From: Ruegeria arenilitoris
GTDB taxonomy: Bacteria > Pseudomonadota > Alphaproteobacteria > Rhodobacterales > Rhodobacteraceae
Direction: 5' to 3' (one strand)
DNA length: 64,000 nt
Assembly (NCBI RefSeq): GCF_042675705.1
Contig: NZ_JBHTJJ010000002.1
Position 1 is the first letter of the stretch. Each line of letters begins with the position of its first letter. Both the position numbers and the translations under genes were made by a program. Under the pieces are notes generated by a model, which worked only from the letters and a program-made list of their open reading frames with translations, was not told where the DNA came from and did no database searches. This document shows, in pieces, positions 35,936 through 43,458 of the stretch.

Positions 35936-36667
35936 TCAGCCGGCGAATGTCTGGGCCAGGTAATCCAGCTGCACGGTCAAATCGTTGTCCGGCCGGTTCC
36001 CCAACAGCATGTATCCGTACCCGTCGCGCGCCCACCGGGCCGTTGCAAGCCCGCTCAGGACTTCCTGTTTCAACGCTGCATTCGGCGCGCCATCGCCCTG
36101 ACGGATCACACACAGCGCAAAGGGATTGCCATCAGCGTCGGCAAAAACGATCTGAACCAATGGTTTGCCCTTGAAGGACAAAACCTGCGCGGCCTTCAGT
36201 TCCAGCCCAGGCAAACCTTCAAGGGAATCCCGGTTCAGCGGGCGGCCCAGTTTCTCTTCGGCCAATGAGATCTGGGCGTCGACGACAGCCGGCGGGTATT
36301 CCAGCGTTGCAATCGAATCCGGCGTGTAAAGCGACTGATACAAGGCCGCCTGTTCTGCCCATCCCATCGGCTGTGGGCGGGTCAGCCAAAAGGTCAAAGA
36401 TACGGCCAACACAGCCGCGGCAGCCGCGACGCCCAACAGGCGCCAGGGCCCCGCCGAAGCCGGAATCCTAGGCGGCAGTTCAACTTGTGGCGCGGCGGCG
36501 GGAATGTCACGGAACACCTCGCGAACCACCGGCGCAATCGGATCCAGATCCATCAGGCGCTGTTCCAGTTCCGGGTCATCCTCAACAGCGGCCTCGATGG
36601 CATCGCTCTCCTCAGACCCCAATGAGCCTTGCAGATAGGCCTTTAGCGTATCGTCGGAAAAGGTCAT
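35936..36667 (-). CDS. Transmembrane anti-sigma factor
   Basis: A 243-residue protein that starts inside the stop of the ECF sigma gene (ATGA). Residues 1-60 are an acidic cytoplasmic region (FSDDTLKAYLQGSLGSEESD), of the kind that binds sigma factors; I do not see the H-x3-C-x2-C zinc motif, so it is not a ZAS-type anti-sigma. One helix lies at about 75-95 (LLGVAAAAAVLAVSLTFWL). The rest is periplasmic, with no recognised domain. Topology and pairing are the basis of the call. Confidence 0.8.
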   Translation of the reverse strand: MTFSDDTLKAYLQGSLGSEESDAIEAAVEDDPELEQRLMDLDPIAPVVREVFRDIPAAAPQVELPPRIPASAGPWRLLGVAAAAAVLAVSLTFWLTRPQPMGWAEQAALYQSLYTPDSIATLEYPPAVVDAQISLAEEKLGRPLNRDSLEGLPGLELKAAQVLSFKGKPLVQIVFADADGNPFALCVIRQGDGAPNAALKQEVLSGLATARWARDGYGYMLLGNRPDNDLTVQLDYLAQTFAG

Positions 36668-37233
36668 GAGTCCCTCCGTCGGTCGGACGCACCGGCATCC
36701 TGCGGCATCGCAGCTTGCAGTTTCTTGCGGGCATTGGAAAGCCGGCTCATGATCGTACCAATCGGAACCTCCAGCAACGCGGCGGCCTCGCGATAGCTGT
36801 AGCCCTCGACAAAGACCAGCATGACTGTTTCGCGTTGTGCCTCGGGCAGTTGCATCACCTGTGTAAACACTTCCCGCGCAAAAATATTCATTTCGGCGTC
36901 GGTACCCGGCGCGATCAATTCGGCGTCCGGCGTTGTGGCCAACCCCTGGGACTTGCGCACGGTCCGCGCCCGCAGCTCGTTCAACCAGATCGACCGGCAG
37001 ATCGTCATCAACCACGAATCCAACCGATCAGTATGCGTAACCTGATGGCTTCGCTCCAACGCGCGCAGGCAAGTTGCCTGGGTCAGGTCGTCGGCAACAT
37101 CCTGCGCCCCCGACAGAGCCAGCGCAAACCGCCAGACGCGTCTGGAATACGCCCCAATCGCCTGACGCACGGCCTGTTCCGAACTGTTGAGGTCATCACT
37201 GGGCACTTGGTCGATCCATGTTAAGGCACGCAT
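36664..37233 (-). CDS. ECF-type RNA polymerase sigma factor
   Basis: A 189-residue group IV sigma factor, region 2 at about 25-95 (VADDLTQATCLRALER, SWLMTICRSIWLNELR) and region 4 at about 130-180 (VEGYSYREAAALLEVPIGTIMSRLS). Coupled by ATGA to the anti-sigma gene. This is the second ECF system in the window and differs from the first in having a conventional membrane anti-sigma partner. The upstream gap (37234-37299) is short and no promoter of its own class is obvious. Confidence 0.9.
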   Translation of the reverse strand: MRALTWIDQVPSDDLNSSEQAVRQAIGAYSRRVWRFALALSGAQDVADDLTQATCLRALERSHQVTHTDRLDSWLMTICRSIWLNELRARTVRKSQGLATTPDAELIAPGTDAEMNIFAREVFTQVMQLPEAQRETVMLVFVEGYSYREAAALLEVPIGTIMSRLSNARKKLQAAMPQDAGASDRRRDS

Positions 37234-37299
37234 CCCACGACGCCAGAACTGGCACAGACAGAGAAGAATTGAAAACGCTTTCTTTACGGTCGCTTGGCG

Positions 37300-37989
37300 T
37301 CAGCGTCCGACCGCCTCCTCGGACGCTCGCTTGGCAGCCACCAGCGCCAGCAGTTGGTCCTTGGTTCGTCCGATATGCGCGGACAGAAGCGCGCAGGCCT
37401 GCTCGACCTGCCCATCCCGGGCGAGGCGCAGCAATTCGCGATGTTCTTTGCGGGCCGGTTCGCGTTGTTGCATCACACTGAGATGCATTCGGATGTACCG
37501 GTCCGACTGCAGGCTCACGCGGTGCAGCAGCTCGTTGGTCAGGCTTCGGTTCGCGGCCGCGTAAAGGGCCGAGTGGTACTGATAGTTCAGCGCGCCCCAC
37601 CGGCTGACGTCATTGGCGTCGTACGAGGCCTCCATCTGCTCCAACAGGTGTTCGCAGCGCGCGAAGTCAGATTGGATCATCTGCGGAATTGCCCGGCGAA
37701 AGAGGTCGGTCTCCAACAGCGACCGCAGGTCGAAGATCTCGCCGATTTCGGACAAGGAATGGCGGGTTACCCGCGCCCCGCGATTGTTCGTCAGCTGCAC
37801 CAAACCTTCGGCATCAAGCTGTTTCAGCGCCTCGCGCACCGGCATGCGCGACACGTCATAGTCTTCGGCCAACGCTTCCTGGCGAATGGTCTCGCCCTCG
37901 GCCAGATCGCCGCTGAGAATGCGCTCGCGCAGGTCGGACACGATTGCATCGGGAAGGCTTTGACGGGTGATTGCACGTTTTGCTGCCAA
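37300..37989 (-). CDS. GntR-family regulator (FCD type), likely of hydroxyproline catabolism
   Basis: A 229-residue regulator of the FadR/FCD branch. Winged helix at about residues 10-75 (RERILSGDLAEGETIRQEAL, VSRMPVREALKQL), then an FCD effector domain starting EIGEIFDLRSLLE. No ATG exists in frame near the start; TTG at 37989 gives MAAKRAITRQSLPD and is my choice, but an internal GTG is possible. It is divergent from the reductase gene, and a 14-base motif in the gap recurs upstream of the DapA-type gene, suggesting this protein controls both ends of the locus. Confidence 0.82.
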   Translation of the reverse strand: MAAKRAITRQSLPDAIVSDLRERILSGDLAEGETIRQEALAEDYDVSRMPVREALKQLDAEGLVQLTNNRGARVTRHSLSEIGEIFDLRSLLETDLFRRAIPQMIQSDFARCEHLLEQMEASYDANDVSRWGALNYQYHSALYAAANRSLTNELLHRVSLQSDRYIRMHLSVMQQREPARKEHRELLRLARDGQVEQACALLSAHIGRTKDQLLALVAAKRASEEAVGR

Positions 37990-38007
37990 GGGTCTGTCCG
38001 CATTTGC

Positions 38008-38021
38008 ATTTTGGATACAAA
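38008..38021 (+). promoter_or_regulatory. Candidate GntR operator, copy 1
   Basis: ATTTTGGATACAAA, in the 132-base gap between the GntR gene and the reductase. Exactly the same 14 bases occur in opposite orientation at 43366-43379, upstream of the DapA-type gene. The TTG-4-CAA core is partly symmetrical, as GntR sites are. It is only 19 bases before the GntR start, so autoregulation is plausible. Confidence 0.62.
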
Positions 38022-38121
38022 TATCCGCCCCGTGCCGCTTTTCCAACCGCCTATTGGGTTGAACAGGGCTAGGGTTCCCCGCTACCCATTTGGCAACTGA
38101 GATCAAACCGAGGGACGGACC

Positions 38122-39138
38122 ATGAGCGAAACGGTACGGCTGACGCCCGAAGAAATGACCGACCTGAGCCTGAAGGTTCTGTCCCATGTGGGTTATGGCC
38201 CTGACCACGCTCAGGCGATCGCGGAACTTTTGACCACCTGCCAAATGGACGATTGCCAGTCGCACGGGCTGTTTCGCCTGTTCATGTGCGCCCAGACCAT
38301 GCAGGCCGGCAAGATCGACGGCCATGCGCAGCCCCAGGTCGCCCCCTCGGACAATGCCATCGTCCGTGTCGACGCGCAGGGCGGCATGTCGTTGCTGGCG
38401 TTCCAGAAAGGCCTGCCGCATCTGGTCGAGAAGACCCGCACCCACGGGATCGCGGCCATGGCGATCAACCGCTGTTTTCATTTCTCGGCGCTGTGGCCCG
38501 AGGTCGAGGCCCTGTCGGCCGAGGGGCTTGCGGCCATGGCGATGGTACCCAGCCATTCCTGGGTGGCCCCTGCGGGGGGCACACGCGGCAGCCTGGGTAC
38601 CAACCCGCTGGCCTTCAGCTGGCCACGCATGGGCAAGGACCCGTTCACCTTCGATTTCGCCACCAGCGCCTTCGCCCGCGGCGAGATCGAGCTGTACAAG
38701 CGCGCGGGCAAACCCCTGCCCGAAGGCGTGGCGATCGACAAGGACGGCAACGCCACGACCGATCCGCAAGCGGCGCTGGACGGCGCGATGCTGACCTTCG
38801 GCGGCTACAAGGGCTCGGCCCTGTCGATCATGATCGAGCTTCTGGCCGGCCCGCTGATCGACGACCTGACCAGCCTCGAGAGCATGGAGTTCGCCCAAGG
38901 AACAGGCGGCGCGCCATACCACGGCGACATCATCATCGCCTTCGACCCCGACCAGTTCAGCGGCGGGCGGCGACAGGCCAACGACGCGCGGGCCGAGCGC
39001 CTGTTCGCCGATATCCTTGATCAGGGCGCGCGCCTGCCGTCACAGCGCCGCTTTGCCGCCCGCGCGCGCAACACCGCCCGGGGATATGCCGAGGTTTCCG
39101 CGCAACTGCATCACGACCTGCTGGCCCTTCTGGACTAG
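38122..39138 (+). CDS. Ldh-family oxidoreductase, probable delta1-pyrroline-2-carboxylate reductase
   Basis: NAD(P)H-dependent enzyme of the malate/L-lactate dehydrogenase type 2 (LDH2/DpkA) family, 338 residues. Family stretches include SHGLFRLFM, the HFSALWPEVE region, and GGTRGSLGTNPLAF. Members reduce ketimines such as pyrroline-2-carboxylate to L-proline. The neighbouring dehydratase would make exactly that ketimine from trans-3-hydroxyproline, which supports this substrate over malate or ureidoglycolate. Its TAG stop shares CTAG with the convergent gene's stop, so no terminator fits between them. Confidence 0.78.
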   Translation: MSETVRLTPEEMTDLSLKVLSHVGYGPDHAQAIAELLTTCQMDDCQSHGLFRLFMCAQTMQAGKIDGHAQPQVAPSDNAIVRVDAQGGMSLLAFQKGLPHLVEKTRTHGIAAMAINRCFHFSALWPEVEALSAEGLAAMAMVPSHSWVAPAGGTRGSLGTNPLAFSWPRMGKDPFTFDFATSAFARGEIELYKRAGKPLPEGVAIDKDGNATTDPQAALDGAMLTFGGYKGSALSIMIELLAGPLIDDLTSLESMEFAQGTGGAPYHGDIIIAFDPDQFSGGRRQANDARAERLFADILDQGARLPSQRRFAARARNTARGYAEVSAQLHHDLLALLD

Positions 39139-40160
39139 CGCCCCCAGGTGTCGCGCAGGCGGTAGCCTTGCGGCCAGGGGTCGTCGGGGTCCAGCATGTG
39201 CTGGTGGATGCCGGTGATCCATCCGCGGCCCGAGATCTCGGGCAGAATGGCGGGGCGGTCGCCAACATGGGTTGTGCCGAGTATACGGCCGGTAAACCGC
39301 GAACCGATGATCGAGACGGCCTCAAAGCTCTGGCCCGGGCGCATCTGCCCCCGCGCGGCCATCAGCGCCATGCGGGCCGAAACGGCCGTGCCGGTGGGCG
39401 AGCGGTCGACCTTGCCGGGCTGGATCGCCACCGCGGATCGGCCAGTCAGGCCGGTTTCGGTTTCAGTCAACGGTCCGCAGAACGCGCAGAACGAGATGTG
39501 GTTCCAATCCGGGTTTTCGGGATGCGCGAAGCCCAGCTGCGCATTGGCGGCATCGGTGATCGCCACCCCCAGGCGGGCGATGTCGGCGGCCTCGTCCTCG
39601 GTGATGCGCAGCCCCAGCGCCGCCGCGTCGACCACCACGAAACTGTCCCCGCCATAGGCGGTGTCCACCGTCAGGGCCCCCAGCCCCTCGACCTCGAGCG
39701 GCGCGGCGAGGCGGTCGGCAAAGCTGGGCAGGTTCTGGACGAAGATCCGTTCGGCCTTACCGTTGCGGCATTCGGCCCGCACCTGCACCAGCCCGCCCGG
39801 CGCCTCGAGCGTCAGGTGGGTCTCCGGCTCGGTCATCGGCAGGATGCCCCCGTCCAGCAGCACCGTCGCCACGCAGATCGAGTTCGAGCCGGACATGGGC
39901 GGGGTGTCCTCGGGCTCCATGATGATGAAGGCGGCGTCGGCATCGGGGTGTTTGGGCGGCACCAGCAGGTTGACATGGCGGAACACGCCGCCGCGCGGCT
40001 CGTTCAACACGAAGTTGCGCAGGGTCTGGTCGCGGGCGATGAAGCTGCGTTGCGCCCAGATCGTGTCGCCGGGCGGCGGGGCGACGCCGCCGACGATCAC
40101 GTCGCCCACCTCGCCCTCGGCATGGGCCGAGATCACGTGGATGGTCTTGCTGCTGCGCAT
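39135..40160 (-). CDS. Proline-racemase-family enzyme, probable trans-3-hydroxy-L-proline dehydratase
   Basis: A 341-residue member of the proline racemase superfamily. The two catalytic positions are Ser90 (MSGSN) and Thr256 (SPTGT), instead of the Cys/Cys pair of racemases and epimerases. Loss of the second base is the mark of the dehydratase branch, which converts trans-3-hydroxyproline to pyrroline-2-carboxylate; I recall alphaproteobacterial dehydratases with this same Ser/Thr pair. ATG at 40160, seven bases after the D-amino-acid dehydrogenase stop, so it is the last gene of the minus-strand operon. The adjacent reductase completes the route to proline. Confidence 0.78.
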   Translation of the reverse strand: MRSSKTIHVISAHAEGEVGDVIVGGVAPPPGDTIWAQRSFIARDQTLRNFVLNEPRGGVFRHVNLLVPPKHPDADAAFIIMEPEDTPPMSGSNSICVATVLLDGGILPMTEPETHLTLEAPGGLVQVRAECRNGKAERIFVQNLPSFADRLAAPLEVEGLGALTVDTAYGGDSFVVVDAAALGLRITEDEAADIARLGVAITDAANAQLGFAHPENPDWNHISFCAFCGPLTETETGLTGRSAVAIQPGKVDRSPTGTAVSARMALMAARGQMRPGQSFEAVSIIGSRFTGRILGTTHVGDRPAILPEISGRGWITGIHQHMLDPDDPWPQGYRLRDTWGR

Positions 40161-40167
40161 CTCCCGC

Positions 40168-41406
40168 TCAGAACCGGGTGCCGGCGAAGGGATCGACCGG
40201 GATGGCAGGATCGGTGCCGTCGACAAGCGCGCCCACCAGCTCGGCGGTACCGGCCGACTGGGTCAGGCCCAGATGGCCGTGCCCGAAAGCATAGACCAGG
40301 TTCGGCGATTTCGAAGACCGCCCGATCACCGGAATGCTGTCGGGCAGCGAGGGACGGAACCCCATCCACTGCGTCCCGCCTTCGGTCTTCAACCCCGGCA
40401 GGAACTGGCGCGCCTTGTTCAGCAAGGTATCGGCCCGCTTGTAATTGGGCGGCAGGTCAAGCCCGCCCAGTTCAACCGCGCCGCCAATGCGTACACCGCC
40501 GTTGATCTTTGTGGCCACGAAGGCATGCCGCGAGAACGCCAGGTGCAGCCGCAGGTCGAACGCGCCCGGCGGCAGGGTCGTGTTGTAGCCGCGCTCGGTC
40601 TCCAGCGGAATCCAGTCGCCCACCGTGCGGGTCAGGTGGTGCGACCATGCCCCAGCGGCCACCACGACCTTGCTGGCATCCGCCGCACCCTGATCGAAGC
40701 GCACCCAGACGCCCGTGTCCGACAGCTCCAGCGCGCGCACGGGGCGCGTCTCGATCACCCCGCCACGGTCGCGGAACACCTGCGCTAGATGCTCGACCCA
40801 GCGTTTGGGATCGACGGTATTCCACCAGTGCGGCGTGAACCCGGCATGGGTAAAACGCGGGCTGAGCCCGGGCTGAATCTCGGCGATCGCTTCGGGGCTT
40901 TCCAGCAGATCGAAGGCGATGCCATGCTGGCGACGCAACTCCCACGTGGGCAAGGCGGCGCGGAACTCGGCCGCGCTTTCGTACAATTGCAACTGCCCGT
41001 CGCGCTGCATCATCGCCTCGCCACCCGTATCGGCGATCTGCCGTTCGGTCGCGGCCTGGCACAGGCGCATCAGGCTGGCCTGCGCGGCGACCAACGCCTG
41101 GTAACGGCTGGGGCGGCTGGCCCGCCAGAACCGCCACATCCACGGCGCGATCTGCAGGGCATAAGCGGGCGGGATCGACAGCGGCCCCAACGGATCGAGC
41201 AGCCATTTCGGGGCCTTCTTCATGATCCCTGGGGTGGCCAGAGGTTCGACCTCGGGGAAGGCGAACGCCCCGGCATTCCCCGCCGAACTGCCCGCGGCCA
41301 CGCCTTCGCGGTCCAGTACCTGAACCGTGTAACCCCGACGCTGCAATTCCAGCGCCGCGCTGATACCGACGACGCCGGCACCTATGACGATGACATCTTT
41401 CTTCAT
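40168..41406 (-). CDS. FAD-dependent D-amino-acid dehydrogenase, probable D-hydroxyproline dehydrogenase
   Basis: DadA-type flavoenzyme, 412 residues. N-terminal FAD fold VIVIGAGVVGISAALELQRRGY and GSSAGNAG in the substrate/FAD loop; C-terminal FGHGHLGLTQSAGTAELV is the usual closing FAD motif. It should oxidise cis-4-hydroxy-D-proline, the product of the epimerase, to pyrroline-4-hydroxy-2-carboxylate. Coupled by ATGA to the epimerase gene upstream. Single-subunit DadA-like form, unlike the multi-subunit dehydrogenases of some pseudomonads. Confidence 0.83.
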   Translation of the reverse strand: MKKDVIVIGAGVVGISAALELQRRGYTVQVLDREGVAAGSSAGNAGAFAFPEVEPLATPGIMKKAPKWLLDPLGPLSIPPAYALQIAPWMWRFWRASRPSRYQALVAAQASLMRLCQAATERQIADTGGEAMMQRDGQLQLYESAAEFRAALPTWELRRQHGIAFDLLESPEAIAEIQPGLSPRFTHAGFTPHWWNTVDPKRWVEHLAQVFRDRGGVIETRPVRALELSDTGVWVRFDQGAADASKVVVAAGAWSHHLTRTVGDWIPLETERGYNTTLPPGAFDLRLHLAFSRHAFVATKINGGVRIGGAVELGGLDLPPNYKRADTLLNKARQFLPGLKTEGGTQWMGFRPSLPDSIPVIGRSSKSPNLVYAFGHGHLGLTQSAGTAELVGALVDGTDPAIPVDPFAGTRF

Positions 41407-42338
41407 GTGATCTCTATACCCGAACGGAAAGGATCGGCGGGATCAAAAATCAGGCGGCTTTCGGCCATCACGAAAGCCTGACCGGTGATCGAGGGGATCA
41501 CCCCGCCGTTCGGACCCGGCTGATAGGACAGCCGATAGGGGCTGCCGATGACGCTGGCCTGTACGATTTCTTCACCCGGCGCCAAGCGCCCGTCAGCCGC
41601 CAGACAGGCCAACCGCGCCGAACTGCCTGTGCCGCAGGGCGAGCGGTCATAGGCGTCATCGGGGCACAGCACGAAGTTGCGGCTGTGCACGTCGGGGTCT
41701 GGCGATGCGTCCTGAAAAATCACATGGTCGATCGGCTCTCCGGCTTCGCCGCCCACGCTCTGCGCGACCGAGGTCTGCCGAATGGCGACGCCCAGATCGG
41801 TCAGTTGCCGGATGTTCGCGGGCTCGACCGGCACCGGGCTGGGATCGACGATGAAGAACCAGTTGCCGCCATAGGCCACATCACCTGTAACCGGCTCGAA
41901 ATCCGGAACCTCGATCGTAACGGCTTGATGCACCCGCCGGCTTTCTATGTTGGTCACCGTCACTGTGTTGGGATCGTGCAGCTCCACCGTGACCACACCC
42001 GCGGGCGTTTCGATCCGGTGCGAACCAACACCGATCCGCCCCAGATAGGCCAGCGTCACGGTCAACCCGATCGTGCCATGCCCGCACATGCCAAGCACCG
42101 CATCCACGTCGAAATAGATCACCCCGGTCACGCAGGACGGATCGACCGGAGGCACCAGCAGCGCCCCCACCATCGCTGGCTGACCGCGCGGCTCCAGCAT
42201 GACCGAGCGCCAGAACGGGCGGTGCTGGGTCGCCAAAAGCCCTGCGCGCGCGGACAGAGGACCACTGCCCAGATCGGGCGCGCCGTCCAGAATCACGCGC
42301 GTGGGCTCTCCGCCGGTATGGCTGTCGATCACATGCAC
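41403..42338 (-). CDS. 4-hydroxyproline 2-epimerase
   Basis: Proline racemase family, 311 residues, with both catalytic cysteines: Cys85 in MCGHG and Cys235 in SPCGTG. The N-terminus HVIDSHTGGEPTRVI is typical of 4-hydroxyproline epimerases rather than proline racemases. It epimerises trans-4-hydroxy-L-proline at C2. GTG start at 42338, with GGGGTGA upstream, overlapping the DapA-type gene by ten bases; an ATG cannot serve because the nearest is out of frame. Second gene of the minus-strand operon. Confidence 0.88.
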   Translation of the reverse strand: MHVIDSHTGGEPTRVILDGAPDLGSGPLSARAGLLATQHRPFWRSVMLEPRGQPAMVGALLVPPVDPSCVTGVIYFDVDAVLGMCGHGTIGLTVTLAYLGRIGVGSHRIETPAGVVTVELHDPNTVTVTNIESRRVHQAVTIEVPDFEPVTGDVAYGGNWFFIVDPSPVPVEPANIRQLTDLGVAIRQTSVAQSVGGEAGEPIDHVIFQDASPDPDVHSRNFVLCPDDAYDRSPCGTGSSARLACLAADGRLAPGEEIVQASVIGSPYRLSYQPGPNGGVIPSITGQAFVMAESRLIFDPADPFRSGIEIT

Positions 42339-43288
42339 GTGGCAATCACCCCGCCTTGCCTTGACCAGTCTGCAAACCAGGCGTGGAACAAGCCGTACTG
42401 CTGTTCGCAATAGTGGCGCTGCGCATCCGTCAGCGCGTCGGTTTCATTGAAGTGCAAGCGGTACTCTTCCTCGCCGTTCAGCACCAGAAGGTGCTTGTAG
42501 TACAGAACCAGATCGGGGCCTTCATCGAAACTGGACAGCACGTGGATGGCCTCTGTCAACTCCTGCGCGCGCTGGCGAGCCTCGGCGCTGCCAGAAGCCG
42601 CTTTTTTCGACAAAGCGTTAAGCAGCAGAACCTCTTTGGGCAGTACGTTGCCGATGCCGGTGATTGCGCCGGTTGCGTTGCAGTTGACGATGCCATGATA
42701 AACCGCCGTATCGACCCCCACCATCAGCGTCACCTGATCATCGCGGCTGGTAATGTTCTCAGCCGCGTATCGCAGATCGTCCTTGCCACCGAATTCCTTG
42801 AAGCCCACCAGATTGGAGTGCTCGGCCCGCAGCGCAAAGAAAAGGTCGGCGCGGGTGGCAAACCCGTAATGCGGACTGTTGTAGATGACCGCCGGAATAT
42901 CCGGTGCCGCCGCCAGGATGGCCTTGAAATGGTTGCGCTGCGCCATGACCGAACTGCCGCGCGACAGGACCCGCGGGATAACCATCAACCCCGCAGCACC
43001 CACCTTTTGCGCATGCGCCGCATGCGCCACGGCGGATTGCGTGTTGACCGCCCCGGTGCCCACCACCACGGGCAGGCCCGCGCCGACCAACCGCTCGACC
43101 CCTTCCATCCGCTGTTCGTCGGTCAGCAGTGGCCAGTCGCCCATCGACCCGCAGTAGACGACCGCGGACATGCCCGCCTCGATCATCTGCTGGCCCTTTC
43201 GCACCAAGGCGTCAAAGTCGGGCTGACGGTCGGGCGTACAAGGGGTCATGAGCGCCGGCATGGTGCCGGTAAAGACGTCGGGTGACAT
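42329..43288 (-). CDS. DapA-family lyase, probable pyrroline-4-hydroxy-2-carboxylate deaminase
   Basis: Dihydrodipicolinate-synthase-like Schiff-base enzyme, 319 residues. Schiff-base Lys164 is in VGFKEFGG, and Tyr136 is in VIYNSP. The usual GTTGE is replaced by CGSMGD, so it is not a true DapA. In hydroxyproline pathways this enzyme dehydrates and deaminates the pyrroline to 2-oxoglutarate semialdehyde. It leads the minus-strand operon; AAAGGA precedes the ATG. The next enzyme, semialdehyde dehydrogenase, is not in this locus. Confidence 0.83.
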   Translation of the reverse strand: MSPDVFTGTMPALMTPCTPDRQPDFDALVRKGQQMIEAGMSAVVYCGSMGDWPLLTDEQRMEGVERLVGAGLPVVVGTGAVNTQSAVAHAAHAQKVGAAGLMVIPRVLSRGSSVMAQRNHFKAILAAAPDIPAVIYNSPHYGFATRADLFFALRAEHSNLVGFKEFGGKDDLRYAAENITSRDDQVTLMVGVDTAVYHGIVNCNATGAITGIGNVLPKEVLLLNALSKKAASGSAEARQRAQELTEAIHVLSSFDEGPDLVLYYKHLLVLNGEEEYRLHFNETDALTDAQRHYCEQQYGLFHAWFADWSRQGGVIATCM

Positions 43289-43365
43289 GTGGCCGATCCT
43301 TTCCAAGTTGCCCGCGTCTGTCTCCGGGCGGTCAAATTTCGTGTCTCAGCCCCGCAATATCGGTT

Positions 43366-43379
43366 TTTGTATCCAAAAT
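43366..43379 (-). promoter_or_regulatory. Candidate GntR operator, copy 2
   Basis: Reads ATTTTGGATACAAA on the minus strand, identical over 14 bases to the site at 38008-38021. It is 78 bases upstream of the DapA-type start, in the promoter region of the hydroxyproline operon. Two exact copies placed at the two promoters of one pathway are unlikely by chance. Confidence 0.65.
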
Positions 43380-43395
43380 CCATCCGATTCGTCTG

Positions 43396-43434
43396 ACAAA
43401 AGAAAAACGCGCCAGGCAGAGGGCCCGGCGCGTT
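43396..43434 (-). terminator. Intrinsic terminator of the IclR-ATPase unit
   Basis: On the minus strand, AACGCGCC and GGCGCGTT pair, extended inside by GGC/GCC across a G-T step, and the stem is followed by TTTCTTTT. It lies 25 bases past the stop of the ATPase gene. A convincing rho-independent terminator, which insulates the hydroxyproline operon from the galactoside regulon. Confidence 0.85.
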
Positions 43435-43458
43435 GACACTTTCCAACTGAACAGCGGT

